Source: Liolophura sinensis (taxonomy: Eukaryota; Mollusca; Polyplacophora; Chitonida; Chitonidae). From it: 64,000 bases of DNA. Made by a program: the position numbers and the translations under genes. Numbering within the stretch: the first letter of the stretch is position 1; each line of letters begins with the position of its first letter. This document shows positions 28,210 to 40,762 of this stretch, one piece after another. The notes beneath the pieces were generated by a model. The model ran no database searches. It had not been told where the DNA came from and saw only the letters and a list, made by a program, of their open reading frames with translations. The DNA is taken from contig NC_088300.1 of assembly GCF_032854445.1 (NCBI RefSeq), positions 57,446,984 through 57,510,983 on the forward strand. Reading direction: 5' to 3'.

Positions 28210-30089
28210 ACAACAAGCATCTGTAATCAGTTCTGTCTGTCAGTGGGTCAAATATTTCCACATCCTATCGCTTAACATAGGCCACTGACTTAACAAGTTC
28301 AAGATGGCATAGACTTTTTGCAGCACATTACACACGTAGCTGATGCAAAGTGTAGTTGTTATTTTCTGTATTTTGCCTAGAAGATTTGGTTAGAACATTT
28401 ACAGATTTTATTAGACATGTTGACTTACAGGAATAATAAGGCCAGAATTCAGTGAATAATGTTGATTGTGTTAACCAGTTTCAGTGTTTTATACGCTGGT
28501 GTTCAGTTAAATTGCTATACGCACCCCTTCGACCTAAAAAAAAAAAAAAATTCTATGGAAGTTCCTCAAAAGTTTGATTTTACTTTTGGTGTTCTTTACA
28601 GTGTAATTCATTACAGTACATCAAACTTAACTAGGATTTTCCTCCCGTTTGTATCTGTTTATAAGTGCACACATTCAGTTCATTGTCATCACTATAGTGA
28701 CAATGTTTTCATCCATTTTTTTATTTGTTACTTATTTTTTTATATTTCTTGGGGGGTTTTGAGTTTTTTGCGGGGTTTTGGTTTGTTTTTTTTCTAATAC
28801 ATTCTATTCATGTAATACACACTCCATCTGTTACCAGTAAGTTTTCCTATATTGATATTTGATAATTGTTATTTCCTGTATTGATCATCAACAGCGCTGT
28901 TTCCTGTGTTTGCTGAGAGTTAATTCTTGAGTTGGTCCACAAGGATTTCGGTTTCCTGTATTGGGTTTTCAGTTTGATCAGCTACAGCTAGTGGTTGTGC
29001 TTTGCCTGGTTTTATGCAACATGGCGAACTGCCAGCGTAAGTTGTTCTGTACATATTGTTTATTGGTACATATACTGGATTAAAACAAAAATGAAAGAAA
29101 GCCTGAAATCTGTTGTGGTATAAATGTATAGGTGCAATCATGCTCAGTCTTCCTTGATACTAACTGTAGGCTCAAAGAAACACTGCCCTAGGGCAGTATC
29201 AATTATGCATGCTAATCTACACACATACCCATGTTTTCTAGGATGGAGTTTTTGCCCATGTCCCAGCTGTGGAAAGTTGTGAATAAATCAACTGTAAAAC
29301 ACCCCTGAATTATAACTGCATATGCACTAGTCAAATTGTGTCATAAAAATACCAAATGTTTTAGTGCTTTATTGGATAAATATACTTCTGAACCTGTGAC
29401 TTGTTAAATGTTTGAAGTGATACTGCACATTGCAGGCACAAATCCCATCTCACAATCCTTCAGCCCAGTGACTGTTCAAGACTATCTCTCTTGGACCAGA
29501 AAATTGCCAGCTAATAACCAGAAGCCGTGAGTGAAGAAATGTATAAAATGCTGAAGTAGTCCACTGTGTGGCCAGAGGTTTTCATCCGGCCTGTGGCTGA
29601 ACATCAAACCAACAGACTCTGTCTGCTCACAATAAGCTGTGAATTATTGAACACCATGCTAGAATGATTCCACGTTTGCTTCATGGCTTTGTGCCTCTGC
29701 CAAGCCAACTAGGGAATCGCTTTTAATAAAAACTGCCGTGAATATGTTTGCCTGCATGCTCAGATCAAAGGAAGATTGACCAGCCATTTCTTCTGCCCGC
29801 AAACATGCAAAATTTCAAGACAATTTGTACGCTTTGCAAATTCTAAACCATTTTAAATGGCAAAGATCTGAAGAAAACCACTGCTTGGAAAGACCATGGC
29901 TACACCTTTACGCAGACATATCCAGCGGCTGAGGTTGCTAGACATCCCATATATACGTATGTATAACTGCTGCTAGGGCACATGCATTTCAGGACCTTGG
30001 GATATTACCAAAGTTCATTCATTTATTTCTTTTCATTGAGAATCCCACTGATGGTGGCAGTGCATTGTTACTCCAGCTGCATGAGAACA

Positions 30090-30880
30090 AGCTGGCACCA
30101 CATTTTGTGTATATGTACATGTAGTAAGGAACTGTCAATGACTAACACGTATCGCCAGCTATTATCCCTTGTCCACCCAACACTACAGACAGCCTACTAA
30201 CCCCTGATACATGTGTACTACCTAGCATATTCAGCCATCATTACATGCTATGAAGTGTACATATAGTACAGAACAGGGCTCAGTTTCGCAAAGATGTCGT
30301 ACCTGTACGATAATCGCGCATATCGAATGATGGGTCGCAAGAGGACAAACAGGACACACCATCCTCAGAGAACTAATTCCTGATGCAGGTGCACATTGAG
30401 CCATAACTGCATTTTACGACACATGCATGCAGTATTGAGGAACTGACAAGAACGAACATGTACATGTATTACCTTGTATCACATTGCACTAGTGAACCAA
30501 CTCCTGATAAATGTGCCTAAACCAGCAAATTCAACCATTACATTTTATTACATGTAATAAGGAACTGACCAGAGCAAACATGAATCACCAGGTATAACTG
30601 GCTAGTTGTCCACTAGACACTGGTGAACTATCACCTGGTAAATGTCGGTAAAGCAGCATAATCAGCCATTGTTCTACAACATGTTCCTGTTGTACAGAAC
30701 TCAGCAAACTTATAAAAGTGTCACCCAATATTGCCTAATTGTCATCCACTTGCCACAAAGGAACTAACTTTTCAAAAGATGTGCCCAACCCAGTCTGTCA
30801 GATCAGCCATTATCACATTCTGTGTACATGTATTACAGAACTGACAATGACAAACATGTATCACCTGGTATTATACACTG
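30090..30880. repeat. Decayed ~140-bp tandem array, 5-6 copies
   Basis: Three independent anchor words recur in the same order. 'gaactg(a/t)c' lies at about 30128, 30270, 30440, 30562, 30697 and 30838. 'gaact/ctact-aa..cctgata' lies at about 30195, 30369, 30493, 30624 and 30770. 'cagccat.attac' lies at about 30231, 30398, 30533, 30663 and 30804. Spacings range from about 122 to 174 bp. The words tacatgta and 'catgtatcacc' follow the first anchor in most units. The copies are too diverged to look repetitive at a glance. Order and spacing are seen directly; the tandem origin is inferred. Confidence 0.72.
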
Positions 30881-33233
30881 AGCGTTTGATGCTGAGGAAT
30901 TCTCCATTAACTTAGCCACTTAATGTGACAGAGAAGCACTACTCCATTCAATGCAGGAGGCATTAAAACCCACCATCACAGTTCTCTAATAGCCACTTAT
31001 TTTGACAAGCCTATCCATCAATATTTCTCTTAACCAAATCACTTATTTTTATTATTATTATTAATATTCTTTTTTTTCCCTAACTACTTTTTCCAGGCAC
31101 TTGAATAGTTTTAACAAATCCTATGGCAGTATGGTGTATGGTATACAGCATTTGTTTTTGTATGCGAGGGATCAGACTACAGGTACCTGATAACCAAGGA
31201 CAAAAGAGTAGATCAAAACTGTCGACGAACAGTATGAATAAACACATACAATGTGCCATAGACCACATTTCGGATACACAACATAATCATTAGTTACTTT
31301 TTTTGTTTTCTTTTGATCTGTCCATGACATCATAAACTAGGTCAGTGTTCCAGGTTATCAGTTCATCCCTGAAATGGCCTTTTCCCAAAACTCATTAATA
31401 ACTTTTGTTAGCTGGCTTAACTGAAGAAAAATGTCCTCTATCAATGTGCAACCATAACTGGTTGGTAAATAGACACACCAATGTTTGTCTGCACTTCTCT
31501 ACTCCAGACCTGAATGCATTAGTTCCTCACACTATCAGCTTTCAATATGTATCTATAGTTTCCACTGCCACCAAACCGATATTGTTTTAGTTGTCATGGA
31601 GACATCAAGTCCCATGGGAGCCGTGAAAACTATGAAAACGAGTTGATGACCATGGATACATCAGAAATTCATATCACCTAATGGAATAAAGGCTCCAAGG
31701 AGGGGATGAGCTGCCTGATTTTCCCTGATCGTCCCAAAACGCAACCTTTAGCTCAAACTTAACAATCATAGCTCACCAGTTCAACCTGCATGCTTAGGCT
31801 ACCAAGCCCTCGAAAAGCTATTGCCAGACCCGGACTATACCAAAGCTTAGGGCCAAAGCCACTACTTGGTCACCGCCTGACCGGTCCAGTCTTCTGGCTA
31901 GTCACATCACAGTCTTCGGACTCCGGGCTTGTGTGAATACCCCGTTGGGACAGCCAAGAGGAAAGCATTAGTTGGCCATTGAGGTGCATTGTGAGCTTCT
32001 CAGTCACACACATACATGATGCAGAAGTCTCATATCAAACTAGAAGTAGCATGTGTACACAATGTACTCCAGTTTGTTTCACACCTAACTCCCCACGGGC
32101 ATCTCCACTAGAGCACTCATGCTAACACCATACAGCAGGTCACTACCCTTGGATTATTGTCTAAGGACTACACTTCTATCACCTCTCTAGAACAAGTCTA
32201 TTATAAGCATGTGCTGCTTTGGTCCACTTATACCATGCCTATGTTCAGTGACCAGTACTTGTAGGGTTATTCCCTCATGTGTGTTAAACCTCTGATCGTG
32301 TTCAGCGTCCTATTAATGGATATACAAGCCTGTTAAAGGTACATGTAGCGCCTTGTTGAAACCATTGAATGCTGTAGCAGTTTCAGTACGCCCTAAAAGA
32401 CTTGGAATCCCCGTGCATTCTGTAAAGCTGCTTTAGGCCATCAGTGCTGGACCAAGACCGGCTTTGCTTTGCAATTACAGAATGCAAGGGGATCAGTGCC
32501 AGGCCTACCTGAACACACAGACCTGCATGATTTTATGACATTTCACAATAAAACTTTTACCTGTTATTACTTTGTTTTTTTGTTTTGTTTTTTTTCTTTT
32601 GATAAATGTTTCAAATATTAAATCACAATGGCAAAACCCATCAAGGATTCACAACATAGAGCAGTTATATGTAATTGTTGCCTGGCCACATGAGTAAAAT
32701 CAAGTGTTACACATGTACCAATCCATAAGACAAACGCTCCTGGAAACTCTTCCCCTTATTCTAATTACACTATTTTCTCGTTCTCTCAAATCACACAAGG
32801 GTTTATTTTTCTTGGGATGTCTCTTGTCAATTAACTTCATTCTTTGTGTCAATACAAGAGCTAAGCGGATTTCATCCATTAAGAGCAATCATCTGCTTAA
32901 ATCCCATGCCATCTATTTGATAAGTGTGTTCAGTGCCTGCTAATGGCCTCGTCACACCAGCAATATTGCAGGCGCTCTATCCCTGGGATTAGACTGCGTT
33001 ACAACACCACCAGAAAACAAACTTTACAACGAGGGACTTTCAAAGCGCAAGTTTTCATTAAGGCAGAAACTGTTAGTGAGCCAAGTCAAATCATATTCAG
33101 CACGCCTTGTTCCGGCCCCGAGGTTGGCAACCTTCTCCAAGGCCCTGTTCAGGAGCACCAGACACGGCACCCTGCCTTTGGATGGAGTGGGGTATTTTGG
33201 GCTGTATCTTTATGGCTCAAATGGGAACCTGTC

Positions 33234-33298
33234 GTAATCAATCAACCGATCAATTTATTAATTGATTAATAACAGTGAAGTGATTATTGATGATTCAC
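33234..33298. promoter_or_regulatory. Dense homeodomain-type motif cluster
   Basis: Within 65 bp there are overlapping atcaatca, gatcaatttattaattgatt, aataaca and tgattattgatgatt words, that is TAAT/ATTA cores and TGAT-type PBX/HOX sites on both strands. It sits inside a less AT-rich, conserved-looking block (about 32.9-33.6 kb). A developmental enhancer is a guess; the motif density is what is seen. Confidence 0.25.
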
Positions 33299-34136
33299 TC
33301 GGCAAAATCAATGGTCTATTACCAGCAGTTCCCCACAATTCCATGAAGCGCTAAATCGCTAGTTTCCTCTGCTGAATATGGCCGGCTGCATGATCCAGTA
33401 ACTAAGAGGATATAGAACTTGTAATAGAATTCATGATTGATGTTGGCATTCTCCACCAGCTTCCAGCTTAGTCCATTCACGAGGGCAGTTACCTTGGTCT
33501 GCCAGTCTGCTCACACAACCCCAACAGCCATTTCCAGGCTTTCAGTCCACTTTCAGCCAAAACCTTAACCCTTCATTTTAATGTGGGGCTAAACCCAAAT
33601 AGAGTCCTGCTTTAGCCCACATGGGCTTAACAGGTGCCTTTACTAGCCCTGTTCACGTAATCCATGGAGGTCTTAGGACAAGCCCAACCAACACTGTCAA
33701 ATACTCAGTACCCTGAGGACAATCCTGACTTCCATGTGTGAACCCACATGTACACTGTATTATTATCATGTCCCCACATCTATAGTTTAATACAAACCAA
33801 CTTTACACGGTTTATAAACCAGACACCAAACCTACAGCTTGTAAACCAGGAACCAAATGTATAGGCCAATACACCAGACAACAATTTTGCTGATTCTGCC
33901 TATTAGTACTGTATGTACCAACTTCAAACACTGAACGTTGTTTCCAATTAGAAACAAATGATACCACAAATGATACCACAAATGGATGATGTACAGGTAA
34001 CATATCCACAGTTACCAAATCGACCTTTTCTGATCTATACACTACATATGCTGATACTAGAATAAGAGTGCTTATCACATACATCAAAATTGAACAATGA
34101 GGAAAATAAACTGCTGTAGGAAAATAGTCATTATTG

Positions 34137-34305
34137 TTCTTCTTTAACATATTTTGAAGGTATTATTCCATGTACACTCACAAAATTATAGTTTTTCAGA
34201 AGTCCTGGAATTGGCCAATCCAACCAATGTAGTTTTGTCTCCAAAATCAAATTAAAAAATGTGCATAAATTGCACTGAATGTTGTTGACATGCAAATAGG
34301 TTGAG
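34137..34305. mobile_element. Short inverted-repeat element, copy C
   Basis: The interior matches copy A closely (agtcctggaattggccaatc, caaccaatgtagttt, aaaaatgtgcataaattgca). The right end tgcaaataggttgaggaatt matches the family terminus, while the left end (ttcttctttaacatattttg) is degraded. It lies about 600 bp from copy B. Confidence 0.62.
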
Positions 34306-34892
34306 GAATTCAGGGTAACAAAACAATTTTCTCCTTACCCAGAATTCTGCATACATACGCACAAAAATTCTCAACATGAATTTAACGTCAATTTATGACA
34401 TCTTATTTAAATAGGCCAATGTTATAGTTTTATTCATGTGTAGGTTCATTTTTACTACTTTTCTATTTCCTGTCAAAAAAATTCCCCCTGAGAAACAACC
34501 CATTAATCCAAACAGATGATGTTCATGATCGTAGTGAATGCCACTACAACCTGTTACATCTATGCACAAGAAAGGTAAGAGGCAAGGAATCCAAAAATAC
34601 GATTTTCTGATTATGCAAGCAAAATTCGTAACAATTATGATCTAATGACTGAAAGGATGTTATGTGCAAAGTTAAACCCATGACATGTACACAGCACTTT
34701 CCTGACTTCTTTTTACATCTTGTAAGATAAATGTCTCCCAAAGTCATCTTATTTCAGAAAACAAAATGTGCCACCATGTATCTAATTCAATGAAAGAGTG
34801 CAGATAAACTTACAAAACAAAATTTGACCATTATTATACTACATTAGTGATTCTGGACACATACATGTGCTTATTTTTACTAGGACCTACTG

Positions 34893-35052
34893 TAATTCGT
34901 CAACCTTTTCGCATGTTTGCACAATGTTTAAGCATACTCTGAGGGCACTATTCTATGTAGAATAATCAAATTATACTTCTAACAAAACAAGTTAAAAATG
35001 TGCATAAATGGTGCTCAAAGATGCTCTTTCAAATGCGAAGAGGTTGAGAAAA
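34893..35052. mobile_element. Short inverted-repeat element, copy B
   Basis: This copy has the best-preserved ends: ttcgtcaaccttttcgcatg (34896-34915) against aaatgcgaagaggttgagaa (35031-35050), which match at 14 of 15 core positions when one is reverse-complemented. The inside keeps 'aaattatact' and 'aaaaatgtgcataaatggtg' but has lost the ggccaat block seen in copies A and C. Confidence 0.7.
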
Positions 35053-37306
35053 TAGGGAAAAAGATTATTTGTGCCCTATACATAGTAATGACTTTAATAC
35101 GTCACTCAAATCCAAACTCAAATGGCACAAATACTACAATGCAAATTCCAACATGGCATGTTTCAACTTCTGAAAACTTTAAAGCTGGAGAAAGTGGTAT
35201 TATGGAAGACATAGAGGTTTAGTCAGCTGGACAAAAGAGTCTCGACATGTTTACAATCTCTGCTTAGAATAGAATTTATTTGGCTGTATCTCATCATGCA
35301 TGTAGTGAATCATTGTGAAGAGATTTATACATTGACAAACTCCACAATTTTTTATACTTCACTGAATAATGTTAACATGTTCTGGAATACTACTACAACC
35401 ATAACCGTTATACACAATAAAGATAAGGAAATACCTACACTACTAGTGCAATTTTTGCTCTACAGCTTTGGTGTGTTCATAAGGCCAAGGACAATCTACA
35501 TGTATGTTTCCTGACCATAATGAATAGGGTGTCAGTCAAAGATGCTGGTAGGGGCTACATGGCAAGAACAAGTTGATTCATTAGTGGACAAAGAGGGAAG
35601 AGGACACAGTGCCAGAGGGGATGTAAGTATGGGTCCCTTCACGAATGTAAATTAGCTTCATGACCCGCATAAGCCATCTGTCACATCGAACATACATGCA
35701 CATGTCCAAGGTAGGGTAAACTTCTTTCAATAAGTGTATCACCTAGTTTTGCACCAAGAGCTCCATCAACAGCCCTACACGCTTGTGTATGTGTTTTACT
35801 CTTCATGCTCACACCAAAACTGATGCACTTAGCAAGAAGCCTTGAAGGCAAAATGATACTATATGCTATCGATAATAAGGAGTGCTTATCTAAGTAAAAA
35901 TGCATTTATATCTCCGTTGCCTCTTTTATTGGGAACTGAACACCGGAAACAAACCTCCATGGCGTCCATAACTTTATCAACACATAAAAATTTAATTATA
36001 AATGAGCCGATAAATTTGCCAAGTGCTTATGATTACTGGTGAACCCTTAATAGATATTACGCGTGGATGCTGTTGGTCTTCACGCAGCTGGTGTATAAAC
36101 CAGTGAAGAGAGGAGGTACAGGGAAGGTAAAGACAAGATAGACATTACGGGGAAAGTAGAGACCACTCCACAGACAGCCAACAGAGGCAGAATTCAGTGC
36201 GTATAGTGGTTATCTACTGTTCAATTTCCTCAATAAACGCTGCTGGTAAAAGATCAGCATTCCCCAGAGGCTGAAGGTCAATCTCTAGCCAGGGGGGTTT
36301 ACAATCTGTAAATTAGCAGTGGTAATTGCCAGGCCTCTCATTGAGAAGCTATCACTGGTGGATGTCTACTCAGGCAGTACCTGCAGCCAGCTCCATGCGC
36401 ACAGGCAACTCATCCCCTCTATGTCCCCACACCACACGCATACGCAAACACTCAAGAGGTAGACCTGCCGAGTCACATGGACAATTCCACAGATATGCCC
36501 CGATTTACATGAACATATGCCAACACGTAGCATGTACGTGGCACCAACCATTCCAGCAATTCGGGCACACACAACAAGGAGGCCTATAAGAACATATTAA
36601 ATGTATAAGAATGTGTACATGTAGATGTAATGTATACACAAGGCTACTGCAGCTAGAGTGTTACACAAAAAGGGGGATAACTCTACAGGATAGACTTGGT
36701 ATGGGATACTAAAATTAGAACCAAATGGTACCACAACATCTATAACATACATGTATATATCCATAACATCTAACATCATATCCTGCTACATCACAGAACA
36801 TAATGTCAGTCTGTCTTCAGTCTGGAACTAAAATGTTCACTTCTGAAATTAAAAGAGTCTGAAAACTAGGTAACTCTGACTTTCACTATTTTGATTGATT
36901 TCTATTACAACAACAATATTAACTCCTTTCAACCACAAGACCAAAATATGATAGTATTTTCCAAAGCAATAGGTATTATATGAGACTAATAAGCAAGTAG
37001 ATTTAATCAACACACACACCTCTAACCACATGTATTGGTTAACTTAACTGAATGATAAACAATGACTTTTATCATCTGCTTAAAACTCAAAGTTTTGCAA
37101 GACCAAATGACTTGCTCTATAGGCATTTTCCATTATATTGTGCAAAACATTGAACAGTTATAAATATTTAAGTCTTCCAATCTGATCTAAAGAAAAGCCA
37201 TTATTCAAAAAGCAATAAAACTCTATCTTCAGATGGATAGTTTTTAATATATTTCCCTGTTGGGTGTAAAAGATGAAAATGAGAATTCATCCCACACAAC
37301 ATTCTA

Positions 37307-37340
37307 TCCCCAACCCCAACCCACCCCACCCCCCACCCCT
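37307..37340 (-). other. C-rich run, quadruplex on minus strand
   Basis: Six runs of three or more C with one- to two-base A loops give G-quadruplex potential on the minus strand. That is the coding strand of the presumed intron, so the nascent RNA could fold as well. Confidence 0.65.
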
Positions 37341-39397
37341 CAGAAAATGAAACTACATTTATCACCTCAAGACAGAGGTAGGTGCATCAGGTAACAGTGA
37401 CATAAACAAACATGTGAATGAATAGACAAAAGCAACTATATCCCTGTGTTATTCAGTCTGCTTATTTGTTGCAAATTACAAGGGCATGAAGGACTGGCGT
37501 CAAAGTCAGCTCATACATACATGTATGCATGTGTATGATCAACTACTGCAATCACTGATGTATGGCGAATTTTGATCTCCCGCAGATCTCCGCAGTGTTA
37601 ATCCATGCAGCGCCTCAATAGCAATAAACAAACGAATTAAATATGAAAGAGCAGCGAGGAAAACTGGCAAATAGCTCACAGCAATCCAGTGTAATCTCTA
37701 AACAGCATGTGGTTTAATCTGTCCACTTATATGAAGCTTCACAGTAGAAACCTCACAAAGACCCTACAGTAAAAAAGCCTGTCAGTTCTCACATCAATGG
37801 ATTTATCAGAAAGCAAGAGGATTTGTCATCAATATTGCACTGATATTCAAACGCAGAGAATTCTGATGTGCTCAAGTACACCCTAACCACTGAAATATCA
37901 CACCCGCAGGGCCATGCCAATTTACAAAGAAAATTGTATGAGGAGATCCTGAGGGGAGGTGGCGAGAACAGCCAAGCTTTTCACAGACCTACAGACACAG
38001 CAATATTTACTGAATACCCCAAGGCCAATCTCCACCCCTGGCTGCAATCCCAATATTGAATCCGACCAAAGCCTGATACTTATCAACTAACACTGATACG
38101 CACAAATAACAAAGAACTACAACAGAAAAACTAATCACTTGAGTAGAACAGCATATCAATAAAACACACAACTCAAATTAATAACATCTCTGGTTCAATA
38201 AAGTACGTGTGGACTTCTCTGTCAAGGGGAAATCACATGTCTTGATGTACATGTATTAACATCAGACAACAACACATGTAGAACCTGTTAACGCCAGATT
38301 TACTAAATGCGTCCTGGTTACAAGGTATGGACACTGTCAACAATGGTGAATAAACTCTATTACGTTGTAGCAAATCTGCCCGGGTCTTTTGCCGTACATA
38401 ACTAGATGAAGCCCATGGGTTTCAAAGCAGCAGCTGCGTAATGTTTTCAAACCATTATGAACACCTACATGCAGTATATGAAATATTCACTTGTACATAC
38501 ACCAGCTGCCCAAAATATGGATGAAATATCAGTCATGGAACAATGAGCATATGTGATTTCAATTTTCCTCACCAACAACCGTGGGATGCACATCCAACTT
38601 CACAGAGAAAACATAAAAGAACATTTTCGTTTTTTTGATGCATATATACCTACTAAATAGCATTTAACAAATGTGGCCAAGTTTGTGGGTGGCACACAAT
38701 TTGGTGTTACATAATCTGAATTTTCTGCATGCTTGGGCATTTCTTTTAACCCACAGCAATTCATTTAGTTCAGTTCAACACATTCAGTAAAGACATTACC
38801 AAAATACTGATTTATTTATTCATCTTGTTCAACTCCATACTGAAAAATTTCTAACCTACACATACATGTATACAATGGAATGGATAAAACCAGAGGGCCA
38901 GTAGTACCCACTGAGCTTTGGCACACTACAGACATGCTGCTTTCCCATTCATGACTTATGTGTAGATAATGCACTGGTCTGGTCTTTAACAAATACTACA
39001 GAGCCGAAACTGGCAAAAAGAGGCTTTTTACCAGTTTTTGCTACCAAGCAAGACTGGAGGGATCTAAAAATCTGCTGTCCAAGACAAATGTTAAATTTAG
39101 CTCGAGCGCTGCACAAGAATAGAGCTTGTCCAAATCACCGGGTATTCAACAGCCTTGAAGTACATGTAGGAAATCTGTTAATGAAGCTGAATGCATCTTG
39201 GCTATGTAAATTACACGCCATTACGCTGAAACAGTTTGGAATGATCTCTTTAAAAATGGTACCATTACCATTCACATACCCCAGTATTCGCCATGTACAT
39301 GTTACATCTATTTCTTTCTTAATTCTGTCATCCGGTTTACGGGGGAAAACCGGCTGTAAAGCTTTCACAGTGAATGTACAACAAGTAAATTTGAGAT

Positions 39398-39562
39398 AAA
39401 CAGAAAATACTGATATCCTAAGTGACAAGCAACAGGAACAGAAAATATTGTTATCCTAGATGACAAGAAACAAGAACAGAAAATATTGTTATCCTAGATG
39501 ACAAGCAACAAGAACAGAAAATATTGTTATCCTTGATGACAAGCAACAAGAACAGAAATCGA
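39398..39562. repeat. 38-bp tandem repeat, about 4 copies
   Basis: The word gaacagaaaatattgttatc starts at 39436 and 39474 and recurs at 39512, with a further partial copy at 39550, each 38 bp apart. A diverged copy (tactgatatcctaagtgaca) lies upstream. An A-rich and CA-rich tract (39600-39650) follows. The array sits about 170 bp downstream of the RRM1b donor site, inside the next intron. Confidence 0.9.
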
Positions 39563-39732
39563 TGGAGGACAGATACAACAGGAGACAAACAACAGGAGAA
39601 AAGAACCAAAAAAAAAAAAGAAAAAAAACCAAAAAAAAACACACACACATCCTCTCAGGGGGGTGCACCAAGGTAACACAATGAAAAAGAATGAATTACA
39701 CATACATCACTCTAGGCAGCTCCCAGACTTAC

Positions 39733-39828
39733 CTTCCCAAATAATATCCTGCCATGCATTGTCTGAAGGGCTGCAGCTGCTGAACTGGAGTCGGCAAATT
39801 CTATGAAGCAGTATGGATCACTTTTAGG
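39733..39828 (-). CDS. TIA1: TIA1-like RRM1, second half
   Basis: This 96-bp exon of exactly 32 codons, phase 0 at both ends, has a strong acceptor (tttttttcag) and a strong donor (GGGAAG|gtaagt). It reads PKSDPYCFIEFADSSSAAAA then LQTMHGRILFGK. DPYCFIEF is the RNP1 octamer with the aromatic residues that stack on RNA, followed by helix-2 (AAAALQTMHGR), as in TIA1/TIAR, where the sequence after RNP1 is rich in Ala and ends in GK. Joined to the upstream exon it gives HEPKSDPYCF with no gap. The exon is symmetric, so skipping it would keep frame but remove RNP1. The upstream intron is 17,359 bp. The beta-4 segment (the V-N-W-A region in relatives) should be in the next exon downstream, which I could not find. 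Confidence 0.92.
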
Positions 39829-39907
39829 CTGAAAAAAAGAAAACAAAGCGTAGTGTGTCATCACATGTCTATAAAGATGAAGTTTATATCATATATTTAT
39901 CCCGTTT

Positions 39908-40062
39908 GACTCATCTCCAGACATACACAGGAAGGTTTGACAGCAGTATGCGGACGGTCGTGCGTTTCCCTGAGCAGTTTCCTTCCACCTTAATGCTGGT
40001 CGCCGTTATATGAGTGAATGTTCTGGAGTATAGCATAAAACACCAATTATATAAATAAATTA
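39908..40062 (+). mobile_element. Old 5'-truncated SINE
   Basis: This matches the SINE from the middle block onwards (ggaaggtttgacagcagtat, gcggacggtcgtgcgtttcc, ttccaccttaatgctggtcg, gtgaatgttctggagtatag, cataaaacaccaatta) with a decayed AAAT tail. It lacks the tRNA head and carries many substitutions. It sits about 80 bp upstream of the RRM1b acceptor within the 17.4 kb intron, in the orientation opposite to the gene. Confidence 0.75.
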
Positions 40063-40142
40063 AAATACATTTATACGTATAAATAAATGTTACATTCCCT
40101 TTATTTTATTTTATTATTTATATACTAATTTTCTTTTTTTTC

Positions 40143-40159
40143 GGGGGGGGGGGGGGGGG
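40143..40159. repeat. Homopolymer G17
   Basis: Seventeen consecutive G follow a T-rich run. Similar but shorter homopolymers lie at 17503-17514 (G12), 25742-25753 (C12) and 17159-17177 (A19). Exact lengths may be unreliable because of sequencing error in homopolymers. Confidence 0.9.
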
Positions 40160-40568
40160 TGAGGTTGGTTGTGACGCTGTAGCTTCATGTAAGAAGGGAC
40201 ATATTTATGGTTCTACAAATATGTGGTCCTGTTTATTAATAACTCCACAGAATCCTTTTGGACACGGACGCCTATCAAATTCACCAGAAGTCATAATCTG
40301 CTTCCATATTGAAGTCAATGAAGTGCAAGCAGATCAAAGCCTTAGGCTAAGCTCGAACATTGCCTAACTAAGGCACAATATTCTCTATTTGCCAAGGCAA
40401 AACTAAGGCTACACATGCTGCTCACTGCCATCATCTTCACAAAACTGATACAATGGTGAGTAATCTGCACATGATCAGACATTAGTGTTGTTATAAACTA
40501 TAATTAATATACAAATGTATTCCCAACATGACAGGAACTTCCAACGATAGAAAAATTTGTATTACTGT

Positions 40569-40762
40569 AATTCTTCAACCTTCTCGCATGCTCCCAGTGT
40601 GTTTATTCAAGCCTTAGTTTGTGTAGATTGATACAATTATACTTTTTGTGAAGTCCTGAAATTGGCCAATCAAACCAATGTAGTTGAAGTCTTCAAAATC
40701 AACGAAAATGTGCATAAATTGCACTGAAAGTTGCTCTTTTATATGCGAAAAGATTAAAGCAC
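40569..40762. mobile_element. Short inverted-repeat element, copy A
   Basis: The left end ttcttcaaccttctcgcatg (40571-40590) and right end atatgcgaaaagattaaagc (40741-40760) are inverted repeats matching at 14 of 17 core positions. The inside contains 'agtcctgaaattggccaatc', 'aaccaatgtagtt' and 'aaaatgtgcataaattgcac', shared with copy C. At about 190 bp with no coding capacity, it fits a MITE-like element. The superfamily is unknown. Confidence 0.68.

Larger units (their letters stand above)
1..39732 (-). other. TIA1: Presumed large downstream TIA1 intron
   Basis: The region downstream of the second RRM1 exon opens with gtaagt on the minus strand. I looked by eye for the expected following exons (V-N-W-A end of RRM1, VFVGDL and KGYGFVSF of RRM2, YCGG of RRM3) and did not find them. 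The stretch is therefore most simply one intron extending beyond the left edge, although short exons may have escaped a manual read. Apart from the repeats and candidates listed separately, I see no gene in 1-2.9, 3.1-20.0, 21.0-24.5, 24.8-30.0, 30.9-34.1 and 35.1-39.4 kb. Several stretches are less AT-rich and carry clusters of TAAT cores (for example 420-500, 33.2-33.3 kb), which could be regulatory. Confidence 0.45.

Noticed and set aside
32943-33269. 108-codon plus-strand frame
   Set aside because: It lies in the less AT-rich block with homeodomain-type motifs and ends in the motif cluster; no protein family recognised.
33955-33985. Duplicated word aaatgataccac
   Set aside because: Two copies of 15 bp only; too small to call a repeat feature.
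226-36092. Shared 14-mer gtcttcacgcagct at about 227 and 36078
   Set aside because: A single match of this length is expected by chance between positions in a 64-kb window, and flanks do not align.
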